Assembly: GCA_016867235.1 (NCBI GenBank)
Contig: VGJY01000013.1
Location: 1 to 41,083 of the forward strand
DNA length: 41,083 bases
Source: Candidatus Tanganyikabacteria bacterium
Lineage (GTDB): Bacteria; Cyanobacteriota; Sericytochromatia; S15B-MN24; VGJW01
Direction: 5' to 3'
A model generated the notes under the pieces. That model searched no databases. It saw only the letters and a list, made by a program, of their open reading frames with translations, and had not been told where the DNA came from. Position 1 is the first letter of the stretch. Each line of letters opens with the position of its first letter. Both the position numbers and the translations under genes were made by a program. This document shows, in pieces, positions 9,399 through 20,441 of the stretch.

Positions 9399-11702
9399 TC
9401 AGTCGATGTCGCGGAGGTACTTGTAGATCGTGCCGCCCTCGCCCACGGCCCAGCCGACCGAGAGATCCGGGGCGAAGCCGACGTCGAGCAGGCGCGGCCC
9501 GCACGAAGCCTGGTTCGCCACCCGGCCCCGGACGAAGGCGCTGTCGGCGACCCGCGACAGGATCACCCCGCAGGACCCCACGGCGGAGAACGAATCGCCG
9601 CGCGCCCGCACGGCGTGGAAGTCCGCGTCGCCGCTGCTCTGGCTGTACGAGTTGTACGGCAGCCAGGTGGTGCCGCCGTCCGTGGACGTGACCACGATCC
9701 CCGCGCGGCCGTGCCCGGGGCTCCCCTGGCCGGAGCCGGCCACCAGGATGCGCGCCGCGGCCGCGAGCACCGGATGCCGCGCCGCGGCCGGGATCTCCAG
9801 GGGCGGCGTCGCGAGTTTCTTCCAGGTCGCCCCGTCGTCGGCGGACGAGTACACGCTGGCGGTGCTGGTGCCGTAGAGCACCCGGCCCGGGGAGGCCACC
9901 AGCGTCAAGTTGAGGAGTCCCGTGTCGAGGCCTGCGCCGGCCGGGGTCGCCACCACCAGATCGTTGAGGCTCGCTCGCTTGACGCCGGCGCCTTCGGCGG
10001 CCGGCCGCACAACGAAAGCGGTCTTGTCGCCGCCGTCGACCACCAGGGCGGTCCCGGCCAGGGCGGCCGTAAGCAGCGACCAGCTCGCGCCCTTGTCGGG
10101 CGTCCCGTAGATACCGCTCGGGGTGACGACCACACCGCCGGGCGCGCCGATCGCGATGCCGTCCACGCCGTCCGTGAGGCCCGCGGAGGTCGTGGCCCAG
10201 CTGGTACCGTCGAGCGTGCGGAGCAGCGTGCCGCCGGGACCGGCGGCATAGGCGAAGGTCTCGCTGATGACGTTGACGTGCCGCAAGTCGGTCGTGACCG
10301 GGGAAGTCTGGGGGAACCAGTGCGTCCGCTCCACCGCGATCGTCCCCAGGTCCCGCGTCTTGCCGGCCTCCAGCGCCACGGTGTCGCTGTAGTGGGTGAT
10401 CGTGCCCTTGGAGATCTTCAGCGACGCGGTGCCGGCTGGCACCTGCGCCAGGGAGAAGGCGCCGCTGGCGTCGGTCGTGGTCTGGGCTGCGCCCGCGACC
10501 ACCAGGCGGTCGGTGAGCGGCAAGCGCGTCTCGGCATCGATGAGCTTGCCCGCAAGCGCCGCCGTACCGGGCGTGGCCACCGGCGCGGGCGCGGCCACCG
10601 GCGCGGGCGTGGAGGCAGGCGTGGGCGACGCCCCGGAAGGGCTCGGCTCGGCCGGGGCGGACGCTTGTGCCGGCTCTGCGGTACCGGCCTGCTCGCGCCT
10701 CACCCGCACCTCGGCCACCCTGGTCTGGAAAGCGGCGACGTCGACCTGGCTCGCCGCGTCCGCGACGGCGGCCGTGAGCGAGACACCGCTCTGGACCTTC
10801 ACTTCGGCCAGCCGGGCCATGATGGCCTCGCCGGCCGCCGTGAATGCATCGAGTCCCCGGGTGGCCCTGGCGATCAGGTCCGCGGCGCTGGACGCGAGCG
10901 CGCGCGCCGCGCCGGTCGCCTCCGATAGCGCCTTGCCGGCGTCGGCGACCCGGGCGAGCGCGTCCGAACCGTCCAGCGCCGCGGCCGCCCGCGTGGTGAC
11001 CGTCGCGTCCCGCAAGCCCACGGTGCCGGCGAGCTGAGCGGTCTTGAACTTGCGAAAGCCCGTGGCGACGTCGAAGTCAGCGCGCACGCCGGCCAGCAGC
11101 GCGTCCGAGAGGGCCAGCGCCGTCGTCCCGAACGTGAGGTCGACGTTCTTCACCCCCGCGCCCCCCGCCAGCGACAGCGGGGCGCAGAGATAGCCGGTGA
11201 CCCGCCCGCCGACCAGCACGGTCGCCTGGATGACCACGGCCCGCGAGCCGGCAGGTGGCAGGTAGCGCACCTCGAAGCGCCCGTCGGCACCGCCGGCCCG
11301 CCGCTTGAGCAAGACCCCGCTCGCGAGATCGACGGCCTCGACGACCAGGACGGGCGTATCCGCCTGCACGCTGCGCGCCAGGACGCGGTATGGATCCGCG
11401 GCGGTGAGGGGATCGCCCGCGGTCAGCGGGATCACATTGGCCAGAGGCTCCACCGCCGTGAGCGGGATGACGTTGGCGAGGGGCTCCACGGCCGTCAACG
11501 GGTTCGAGTTGGTCAGGGGACTGGTCGGCAATCGCGAGTAGCTGCCGCTGCGGGCCCCGTCGAACCAGGCAGTCCCGCCGGTCGTGACGCCGTCCGACGA
11601 CGTCCCGGCGTTTGTCCTGGAGTGCCAGTACAGCAGCGGCGGCAGGAGAGCGCAGCCTGTCGCGCCGGCACACAGCGCGGCCGCCGATAACAGTGCCCGC
11701 AT
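9399..11702 (-). CDS. Predicted lipoprotein with Ycf48/BNR-like beta-propeller
   Basis: A 767-residue secreted protein. The ATG at 11702 gives the signal peptide MRALLSAAALCAGATGC with lipidated Cys17; the open frame upstream of it overlaps the ATPase gene and looks non-coding. Layout: a repeat segment with NPLTAVEPLANVIPLTAVEP at about 55-95; a beta domain; a long Ala-rich, probably helical region; a Pro/Ala linker; a carboxypeptidase-regulatory-like domain (TTDASGAFSLAQVPAG); and a C-terminal propeller of sialidase/Ycf48-like repeats (SSADDGATWKKL, TSTDGGTTWLPY, GWAVGEGGTIYKY). Ycf48-like propellers commonly act as structural or assembly modules. It lies 52 bases after the ATPase gene on the same strand, so the two may share a transcript. 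Function unknown. Confidence 0.8.
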   Translation of the reverse strand: MRALLSAAALCAGATGCALLPPLLYWHSRTNAGTSSDGVTTGGTAWFDGARSGSYSRLPTSPLTNSNPLTAVEPLANVIPLTAVEPLANVIPLTAGDPLTAADPYRVLARSVQADTPVLVVEAVDLASGVLLKRRAGGADGRFEVRYLPPAGSRAVVIQATVLVGGRVTGYLCAPLSLAGGAGVKNVDLTFGTTALALSDALLAGVRADFDVATGFRKFKTAQLAGTVGLRDATVTTRAAAALDGSDALARVADAGKALSEATGAARALASSAADLIARATRGLDAFTAAGEAIMARLAEVKVQSGVSLTAAVADAASQVDVAAFQTRVAEVRVRREQAGTAEPAQASAPAEPSPSGASPTPASTPAPVAAPAPVATPGTAALAGKLIDAETRLPLTDRLVVAGAAQTTTDASGAFSLAQVPAGTASLKISKGTITHYSDTVALEAGKTRDLGTIAVERTHWFPQTSPVTTDLRHVNVISETFAYAAGPGGTLLRTLDGTSWATTSAGLTDGVDGIAIGAPGGVVVTPSGIYGTPDKGASWSLLTAALAGTALVVDGGDKTAFVVRPAAEGAGVKRASLNDLVVATPAGAGLDTGLLNLTLVASPGRVLYGTSTASVYSSADDGATWKKLATPPLEIPAAARHPVLAAAARILVAGSGQGSPGHGRAGIVVTSTDGGTTWLPYNSYSQSSGDADFHAVRARGDSFSAVGSCGVILSRVADSAFVRGRVANQASCGPRLLDVGFAPDLSVGWAVGEGGTIYKYLRDID
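11422..11529. repeat. 36-base tandem repeat inside the Ycf48-like lipoprotein gene
   Basis: Units begin at about 11422, 11458 and 11494, exactly 36 bases apart, with the third more diverged. Each encodes about 12 residues of the type IPLTAVEPLANV. A partial half-unit precedes them at about 11404. The period is a multiple of three, so copy-number change would keep the frame. It lies just after the lipidated N-terminus, where a flexible or adhesive stalk would be expected. Confidence 0.85.
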
Positions 11703-11754
11703 CGCTGGCGGCTTCGGCCTCACGACGGCCACCCCCGGGGACCCGGTGTGCGAC

Positions 11755-14214
11755 TCATCCGCGCACGCGGCCGAGCGCGGCCAGCTCGCGCCCCAACTTT
11801 TCGGCCAGCGGCGCGTCTCCCGCGCTCTCGGCGAGCGATCGCGCCGTATCGAGGGCCTCGCGAGCGGCCGCGGCGTCTCCCCGCTGCAGGAGCGCTCGCC
11901 CGCGCGTCGCGTGGATGGACGCGGCGTGCTCGCCATGCCCGCTGGCCCGCATCAACGCGAGGCACTCGTCGACGGCCGCCAGTGCGTAGGCCTCGTTGCC
12001 GCGCCGCAACGCGAGGTCCGCCAGGCTTCCCAGGTCCGCGATGGCCGTGTCGGTGTCTTCCAGCTGGCGGGCGATCTTGAGCGCCTCCTCGAAGTGGCGC
12101 GCCGCGAGTTCCAGGCGCTCCGGCGTCGAAGCCGGGTCGCCGAGCAGCAGGTCTCCCAGGTTGGTGAGGCTCTGGGAGATCGAGCGCCGGTCGGCGAGCC
12201 GGCGAAAGAGCGCCAGCGCCTTGGTGTGGTGCACCTGGGCGGCGTCCCGGTTCCCGAGCGCGGCATGGGTGATGCCCAGATTGCTGTGGCTGCGGGCGAT
12301 GCCCTCGACGTCGCCGGCCGCCTCCCGCAGGGCGAGAGCGCCCTCGTGGACACTGAGGGCCTCCGCGAAGCGGCCGCTCCGGAACAGGCAGATCCCCGCC
12401 ACGCTCGACGCGAATGCCGCGTCGGCCGACCGCCCGAGGCCTTCGAGGGTGGCGCGTGCCGCGTGGGCCCGCGCCGCCGCCCCCCGCAGATCTCCCATCA
12501 GGCGGAGGATGTTGGCGGCGCCCGCTTCGGCCAGTGCCGCCTCTGCCGGTTCGGCGGCCGCAAGCGAGATCGCCCGCTCGAAGCTGGAGAGCGCTCCGGA
12601 AAGCTCGCCCTTGCGGTAGAGCACCTCGCCCCGTTCTCGCAGGCTGGCCGCGGTTTCCGGCGTGAAAAAGGCGCGGGCATCCAGGTGGGAGAGGGCCGGG
12701 CCGTACTGGCCCACGGCGCGGGCGGTGCCCGCGAGCCGGAGCAGGATCTCCGCACGGTCCGGCAAGTCGGGGGTCCCGGCCGGAGCCCGGTCCAGCCAGA
12801 CCAGCGCCGCCGCGAAGTGCTCGCCGGCATCGGAAATCGCGCAGGCGGAGCGCGCTTGGCAACCTGCGAGCCAGGAATAGTACGCTGTCCGGCCCGCGGC
12901 GCCGGCTTCCGCGAAGTGCCAGGCCAGGCGCCCCGCGGCGCGCGGCCCAAGGCGGCGCTCGAGAGCACGCCCCACGAGCAGGTGCAACTCGGCGCGCCGT
13001 TCGCGGGGGATGGCCGCCTCTGCGCACTCGTGGACCAGGGTCTGCGCGAACTCCACCTGCAGGTCGGGCCGCACGAGCCAGAAACGTGCCGAGCCGAAGG
13101 CGGCGACCTCCGGGGAGATGTCCCGTCCCGCCGCCTCGGCGACCACCTGGAGGTCGAAGACGCGGCCGGCGATTGCGGCGAGATCCAGGACGGCGCGGGA
13201 GGCGGGCGCCAGCGTGTCCAGCCTGGCACCCACCGCGGCCCGGATGGAATCCGGAAGCGGCGATCCGCCCGGCCGTTCGAGGGCGGCCGCCAGGAGTTGC
13301 GTCAGGAAGAACGGGTTGCCCTCGGCACGGGCGATCGCGCCGGAGATGAGGTCGTCGCCGCTATCCGGCAGCAGCGCCGTGGCGAGCACCCGCGCCTCGG
13401 CGGGCGGCAGCGGGCGGAGTGCGATGCTGGTCAGATCGATCGGCGAATCGATGCCGGGCAGGGGATCGAGCGAGCCGGTCCGGAACTGCCCGATCGCCAT
13501 GATCGCGACCTCCTGCACCTGTCCCAGGTGCCAGCAGAGCGCGTCGAGCCACTCGAGCGAGGCGGCGTCCGCCTGCTGGATGTCCCCCAGGCCGATCACG
13601 ACCGGCCGCGACGCTGCCAGAGCGGTCAGGTGGTCGGCGAAGGCCTCCCAGGCCCCGCGGCGCAATGCCCTGGCCTCGAGGGCGACCAACCGCGGGTTGC
13701 GGGGCGCCAGGCCGCACAGGTAGCCGAACAGGTCGGCCTCGCGGCTACCGGCTTCGTCGCCGGGGAGCGCGCGCTCCAGATGGCCGCGCAATTCGGCCGC
13801 ACCCCACGTCGGGTCGATGTCCAGCAGGTCGCAGACCAGTTCGCGCAAGAGGTTCGTCCCGCCCTCGCGCCCACCGCCGGCCAGGCGGGCCGTCACGACT
13901 CGCGCCCCGGCTTCGGCGACATGCCCGAGGAAGCGCCTCGACAGCGCGGACTTGCCGACGCCCGGATCCCCCGAGATCAGGGCGAACTGGGGCCTTCCGG
14001 CAGAGGCCCTCGCGAAGATCCGGCGCAGGGATTCCCACTCGGCCTCCCGGCCGACGAAGATCTCCGGACCGCCGCCGGCCGGCGGAGCGATCGCCGTGGG
14101 CTCGAGCGGCGCCGGAGGGGCCGGTGCGGCAGCCTTGGCGCTCAGGCTGGAACCGCACCAGGTGCAGAAGTTGGCACCGGCCGGCACCTGGGCGCCGCAA
14201 GCGGAGCACTCCAT
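11755..14214 (-). CDS. Zinc-ribbon, AAA-type ATPase and TPR-repeat protein (STAND-like)
   Basis: An 819-residue cytoplasmic protein. An N-terminal zinc ribbon uses C3/C6 and C17/C20, then a Pro/Ala linker. The AAA/STAND ATPase starts at FVGREAEW (about 53-60) with P-loop GDPGVGKS at 82-89. The Walker B region reads VVIGLGDIQQAD at 204-214: one of the two usual acidic residues is Gly. The C-terminal half, from about 430, is TPR-like helical repeats (for example SHSNLGITHAALGNRDAAQ, SLTNLGDLLLG). The layout is that of the ATPase/TPR part of adenylate-cyclase-linked or transcriptional regulators such as MalT relatives, but no cyclase or DNA-binding domain is present. It is divergent from uvrA and upstream of the Ycf48-like gene. 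Role likely signalling or scaffold; partner unknown. Confidence 0.85.
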   Translation of the reverse strand: MECSACGAQVPAGANFCTWCGSSLSAKAAAPAPPAPLEPTAIAPPAGGGPEIFVGREAEWESLRRIFARASAGRPQFALISGDPGVGKSALSRRFLGHVAEAGARVVTARLAGGGREGGTNLLRELVCDLLDIDPTWGAAELRGHLERALPGDEAGSREADLFGYLCGLAPRNPRLVALEARALRRGAWEAFADHLTALAASRPVVIGLGDIQQADAASLEWLDALCWHLGQVQEVAIMAIGQFRTGSLDPLPGIDSPIDLTSIALRPLPPAEARVLATALLPDSGDDLISGAIARAEGNPFFLTQLLAAALERPGGSPLPDSIRAAVGARLDTLAPASRAVLDLAAIAGRVFDLQVVAEAAGRDISPEVAAFGSARFWLVRPDLQVEFAQTLVHECAEAAIPRERRAELHLLVGRALERRLGPRAAGRLAWHFAEAGAAGRTAYYSWLAGCQARSACAISDAGEHFAAALVWLDRAPAGTPDLPDRAEILLRLAGTARAVGQYGPALSHLDARAFFTPETAASLRERGEVLYRKGELSGALSSFERAISLAAAEPAEAALAEAGAANILRLMGDLRGAAARAHAARATLEGLGRSADAAFASSVAGICLFRSGRFAEALSVHEGALALREAAGDVEGIARSHSNLGITHAALGNRDAAQVHHTKALALFRRLADRRSISQSLTNLGDLLLGDPASTPERLELAARHFEEALKIARQLEDTDTAIADLGSLADLALRRGNEAYALAAVDECLALMRASGHGEHAASIHATRGRALLQRGDAAAAREALDTARSLAESAGDAPLAEKLGRELAALGRVRG

Positions 14215-14244
14215 CAGGCTCGCCCCGGAAATCGCTCTTGCTCG

Positions 14245-14261
14245 AACATATAATCTATGTT
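14245..14261. promoter_or_regulatory. uvrA promoter region: TATAAT within an inverted repeat
   Basis: AACATA and TATGTT form a perfect inverted repeat around a five-base centre (14245-14250 and 14256-14261), with CGAAC at the left edge. The sequence TATAAT at 14249-14254, a perfect sigma-70 -10 element on the + strand, lies inside it, so a bound repressor would block uvrA transcription. No good -35 is seen at the expected distance. The arrangement resembles an SOS-type operator, but the half-site spacing differs from the known LexA boxes I can compare it with. Confidence 0.4.
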
Positions 14262-14313
14262 ACAGATCTGATACCCGCTTTCCCTCCCCAGTATGCCCTG
14301 TATCATGCCGCCA

Positions 14314-17220
<2,907 letters not shown>

Positions 17221-17221
17221 C

Positions 17222-17497
17222 ATGGCCGTCATCCTCGGCGAAATCATCGGCCTGCTCGCTGTCGTGATGGTCCTGGGCATCCCGCTGTCGTTCTCGCCGC
17301 TGGGCAAGGCCCTGGCCGAACGCATCCGCGCCGGCACGGTACCGGGCGACGCGGAGCGCCGCCTGCACGACCTGGAAGCCGAGGTCGCCCAGTTGCGCGA
17401 GATCGTGGTCATGAGCGAGGCGGCCAAGCGGCCGGCCGCGAAACTCTCGGAGCCCGACTCCCAGCCCGCCGCGAGACCCGCCCGGGAGTTGCAGTAG
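17222..17497 (+). CDS. Small single-pass membrane protein with coiled coil
   Basis: A 91-residue protein starting with ATG at 17222, one base after the uvrA stop; a longer open frame runs through the end of uvrA but is not the gene. An N-terminal transmembrane helix (GEIIGLLAVVMVLGIPLSF) is followed by a short linker and an amphipathic, coiled-coil-like helix (ERRLHDLEAEVAQLREIVV), then a Pro/Ala-rich tail. The layout resembles small envelope proteins of phage-shock or unknown families, but no family can be named. Its tight linkage implies translation with uvrA. Function unknown. Confidence 0.65.
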   Translation: MAVILGEIIGLLAVVMVLGIPLSFSPLGKALAERIRAGTVPGDAERRLHDLEAEVAQLREIVVMSEAAKRPAAKLSEPDSQPAARPARELQ

Positions 17498-17616
17498 CGC
17501 GATGACGGCCGGCCGTGAACGCCGGGAGTGCTTGGCGCCCGTTCCTTAACTGTTCGTTTCCCCAACCCCAGCGTTCCCTTTACCGCTTTACCCAACGAAA
17601 ACCCGAGATCTCCGGC

Positions 17617-18663
17617 ATGGCAAACGAGCCAATCCGGGTGAGGGATCCCGGACAGGTGGTGGCGCGTCCTCGGCGCGATGGTGCCGGTCCTCCGAAGGGG
17701 GACCCGCCCGGGGGCCAGAGTCCGCCTGCGCCCAAGCTGGCCAAGGACGAGCTCGAGCTCTCCAGCGCGGCCCAGCAGCGCTTGCTCGAGAAGGCGACGG
17801 GCGCGACGGCCGCCGGCGTGGCGCTCGAGGCGGTGCCGCTCGACGCCGAGGTGGAACTCCCGGTCATTTCGGCCGATCAGCTCAACGACCTGGTCGACGG
17901 CGAGCCGGCGGCGAGCATGGCCCCCAACCCGGGCATGGGCCAGGGCAACGAGATCCTCAAGGATTTCAAGGTCGTCGGCTACGCCATCGACACCGATGCG
18001 TGGAACCGGATGGGGCGGCCCGAGGGATTCATCCCGATCGCCTACCTGGCGACCCACCTGGACGTCGGCAAGCTAGGGGCGGAGATCCGCATCAAGTCCA
18101 GGTTCAAGGAAAACGGCGACCAGAAGGTCTCCCTGGGCGTCAAGAACATCACCTGGGAAGGCCAGAAGGTCGAGAAACTCGCCAAGGAATGGGCGATAAA
18201 GTGGGCCAAGGAGCACCCGGAGCAGGCGATTCCCGCCGGCATCGTGATCGTGGCCGGCGGACTGGTCGGCGCGTACTACTACTCGAAGAAGACCGGCCCG
18301 GTGGAATTCAGCGCCGGCTCCATCAAGCTCGTGAAGTACAAGGGCTTCGAGGCCAAGCTGAAACCGAAGGCCGAAATCGACGTCGACCCCTGGTCGCTCA
18401 AGGTCAACGGCCTGGAAGGCCAGGTGTCGTACAAGTTTCCGGACGATCGCCAGCGCATCGAGGCCGGGGCGCGCTACAACTTCGAGGAAGAGCGCTGGCG
18501 CTTCGAGGCCCACTATGGCATCGAACTCGGGAAGAAGGGCGACACGGTCGGCCCCACGGGCTATGCCGGCGTCGGCGTCTGGGCGGAGCAGGTCGACCGC
18601 CGTCTCGGCCGCGACGAGGACTGGGACTACGGAGCCGGCGTCTACCTGGGCCTGAGGTTCTAG
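17617..18663 (+). CDS. Unknown protein with outer-membrane-like beta-strand C-terminus
   Basis: A 348-residue protein if it starts at MANEPIRV (ATG at 17617); an open frame reaches back to 17515 without a better start. Residues 1-60 are polar, Pro/Gly-rich and disordered. A middle domain (about 100-185) alternates beta strands. A hydrophobic stretch AIPAGIVIVAGGLVGAYYY at about 208-226 may be a membrane helix. The last 110 residues form alternating beta strands (FEAKLKPKAEIDV, GQVSYKFPDD, EAGARYNFEEERWRFEAHYGIEL) and end in YLGLRF, a C-terminal Phe pattern seen in beta-barrel outer-membrane proteins. There is no N-terminal signal peptide, which conflicts with a simple outer-membrane location. 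Family not recognised. Confidence 0.75.
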   Translation: MANEPIRVRDPGQVVARPRRDGAGPPKGDPPGGQSPPAPKLAKDELELSSAAQQRLLEKATGATAAGVALEAVPLDAEVELPVISADQLNDLVDGEPAASMAPNPGMGQGNEILKDFKVVGYAIDTDAWNRMGRPEGFIPIAYLATHLDVGKLGAEIRIKSRFKENGDQKVSLGVKNITWEGQKVEKLAKEWAIKWAKEHPEQAIPAGIVIVAGGLVGAYYYSKKTGPVEFSAGSIKLVKYKGFEAKLKPKAEIDVDPWSLKVNGLEGQVSYKFPDDRQRIEAGARYNFEEERWRFEAHYGIELGKKGDTVGPTGYAGVGVWAEQVDRRLGRDEDWDYGAGVYLGLRF

Positions 18664-18685
18664 GACTCCTGTAACCTGTTAGGCG

Positions 18686-19462
18686 ATGCTGGACGTGTCG
18701 CCTCTGGCCTGGCGCGTGACGCTGCGCAACATCCGGGTCTACAGCAAGTCCTGGGTGTCGAGCGTCATGCCCAACCTCTTCGAGCCGATCTTCTACCTGC
18801 TGGCCATGGGACTGGGTCTGGGCGGCTACATCGCCACGTCGGGTTCCTGGCGCGAAGACGTCTCGTACGTCTCGTTCATCGGCACGGGCCTCATCGCACA
18901 GGCCGCGCTGTTCTCGCCGACGTTCGAGCTGATCTACGGCGGCTACACTCGACTGGCGCACCAGAAGACCTACGACGCCATTCTGGCCACGCCCTGCTCG
19001 GTGGCCGATCTGACGATGGGCGAGATCCTGTGGGGGGCGCTGCGAAGCGCCTGGTACGGGATGCTGATCGTCGCGGTGATCGCGGCCTTCGGACTGGTGA
19101 AGAGCTGGTGGGTCCTCGCGCTGCCGATTCCGCTCTTCATCGCCGGGATTTTCTTCTCGGCGGTGGCCCTGTGCTTCGTGGCCACCGCCAACAGCTACGA
19201 CTACTTCAACTTCTACCTGTCGCTCATCCTCTTCCCGATGTTCCTGTTCTCGGGCATCTTCTTCCCGCTCACCGCCCTCCCCGGCTGGGCGCAGCACGTC
19301 GCCTGGTGGTTGCCGCTGACCCACCTGGTCGAGATATGCCGCGGCGTGGCCCTCGACAAGCTGAGCCGGGATCTGGTCCCGCACGGACTCTGGTTCGTCG
19401 CCTTCTCGATCCCGGTCGTGCTCCTGGCGATCTTTCTGATGCGCCGCCGCCTCGTGACGTGA
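18686..19462 (+). CDS. ABC-2 type transporter permease (NodJ-like)
   Basis: Integral membrane protein of 258 residues with about six helices, the size and pattern of ABC-2 exporters such as NodJ/DrrB. The N-terminus reads SPLAWRVTLRNIRVYSKSW and is followed by the first helix near LFEPIFYLLAMGLGLGG. A later helix region contains FLFSGIFFPLTALPGWAQ and LPLTHLVEICRG, the characteristic ABC-2 C-terminal motif. Such permeases need a cytoplasmic ATPase; none lies beside it, so its partner must be encoded elsewhere. The stop overlaps the next gene's GTG start by four bases (GTGA), so it is translationally coupled to the PfkB kinase. Substrate unknown; lipids, polysaccharides or drugs are possible. 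Confidence 0.9.
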   Translation: MLDVSPLAWRVTLRNIRVYSKSWVSSVMPNLFEPIFYLLAMGLGLGGYIATSGSWREDVSYVSFIGTGLIAQAALFSPTFELIYGGYTRLAHQKTYDAILATPCSVADLTMGEILWGALRSAWYGMLIVAVIAAFGLVKSWWVLALPIPLFIAGIFFSAVALCFVATANSYDYFNFYLSLILFPMFLFSGIFFPLTALPGWAQHVAWWLPLTHLVEICRGVALDKLSRDLVPHGLWFVAFSIPVVLLAIFLMRRRLVT

Positions 19463-20385
19463 TCCTCGCGGTCTGCGCCAACACCTCGCTGGATCGGACG
19501 GCGGTGATCCCGGGGTTCGCCGCCGGAAAGCTCCACCGCGTGGGCCGCGTCCACGTGCAGGCGGGCGGCAAGGGCGTGAACGTGGCGCGCTGCCTCAATG
19601 CCCTGGGCCTGCCCGTCCTTACGGTCGGCTTCGCCGGCGGCGAGATGGGTCGCTGGATTGCCCAGGCCATGCGCCGCGAGGGCCTCTCGGCCGACCTGAT
19701 CCAGATCGCGGGCGAGAGCCGCAGTTGCTTCGCGATTCTCGACACCAGGGGGCTCAAGGTCACTGAAGTGGACGAGGAAGGCCCCGAGGTCTCGCTGGCC
19801 GAGGTCGGGAAGCTCACGGCCCTGCTCGCCAGGCACGCGCCCCGCGCCCGCATGGCCGTGCTCTCCGGCTCGTTGCCGCCCGGTTGCCCGCCCGACACCT
19901 ACCGCAGGTGGGTGGAGGTCGCCCGCAAGGCCGGCGCCACGCCCGTCGTGGACGCCGCCGGCCCGGCGCTCAACGAAGCCCTCGCCGCTCGCCCGTACCT
20001 GGTCAAGCCCAACGAAGCGGAAGCGGAAGAGTTGCTGGGGTACCGCCTGGACAACAACACGGCCATCTCCCGGGCCCTGGACTTCCTCGCCGCGAAGGCC
20101 GACGTCGTCGCCCTCACGCTGGGCGCCCGCGGGGCGGCAATCGCGGCAGGTGACAGGCGCTGGCGCGTCAACCCGCCGGCCATCAAGGCGATCAACACGG
20201 TGGGCTGCGGGGACGCCTTCCTGGCGGGGTTCGTGGCCGGCCTCGTCCGCAACCTGCCGCTCGAGGCCGCCTCGCGGCTGGCGGTGGCGGCCGGCAGCGC
20301 CAACGCCACGGCCGTCGGCGCCGGCACGGTCCCGGCCCAGACCATCGACAAGCTGGAAGCCGAGGTGCGGCTCACCGCCCTCTAG
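19459..20385 (+). CDS. PfkB-family hexose-phosphate kinase (1-phosphofructokinase/LacC type)
   Basis: Cytoplasmic sugar-phosphate kinase of the ribokinase/PfkB family, 308 residues, the normal length. The GTG start at 19459 overlaps the previous stop; the protein then begins VILAVCANTSLDRT, a typical FruK/LacC N-terminus. The PfkB signature 1 region is VQAGGKGVNVARCLNALG. Substrate-loop residues SGSLPPGCPPDTY follow. The ATP-binding anion hole is NTVGCGDAFLAGF, with the catalytic Asp at about 252; Cys replaces the usual Ala in GAGD, as in many FruK/LacC proteins. It may phosphorylate fructose-1-phosphate or tagatose-6-phosphate. Coupling to an exporter permease rather than a PTS gene is unusual, so the physiological substrate is uncertain. 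Confidence 0.9.
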   Translation: MILAVCANTSLDRTAVIPGFAAGKLHRVGRVHVQAGGKGVNVARCLNALGLPVLTVGFAGGEMGRWIAQAMRREGLSADLIQIAGESRSCFAILDTRGLKVTEVDEEGPEVSLAEVGKLTALLARHAPRARMAVLSGSLPPGCPPDTYRRWVEVARKAGATPVVDAAGPALNEALAARPYLVKPNEAEAEELLGYRLDNNTAISRALDFLAAKADVVALTLGARGAAIAAGDRRWRVNPPAIKAINTVGCGDAFLAGFVAGLVRNLPLEAASRLAVAAGSANATAVGAGTVPAQTIDKLEAEVRLTAL

Positions 20386-20441
20386 GCCGCCGGGCGTTTG
20401 AGAGCGGCTTCGGGAGGGGATATTGCCGACTGGAGACCGCG

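Noticed and set aside
13086-13349. Arg/Pro-rich + strand frames within the STAND-like ATPase gene
   Set aside because: Composition is that of frame-shifted GC-rich coding DNA, with no start signal or recognisable motif.
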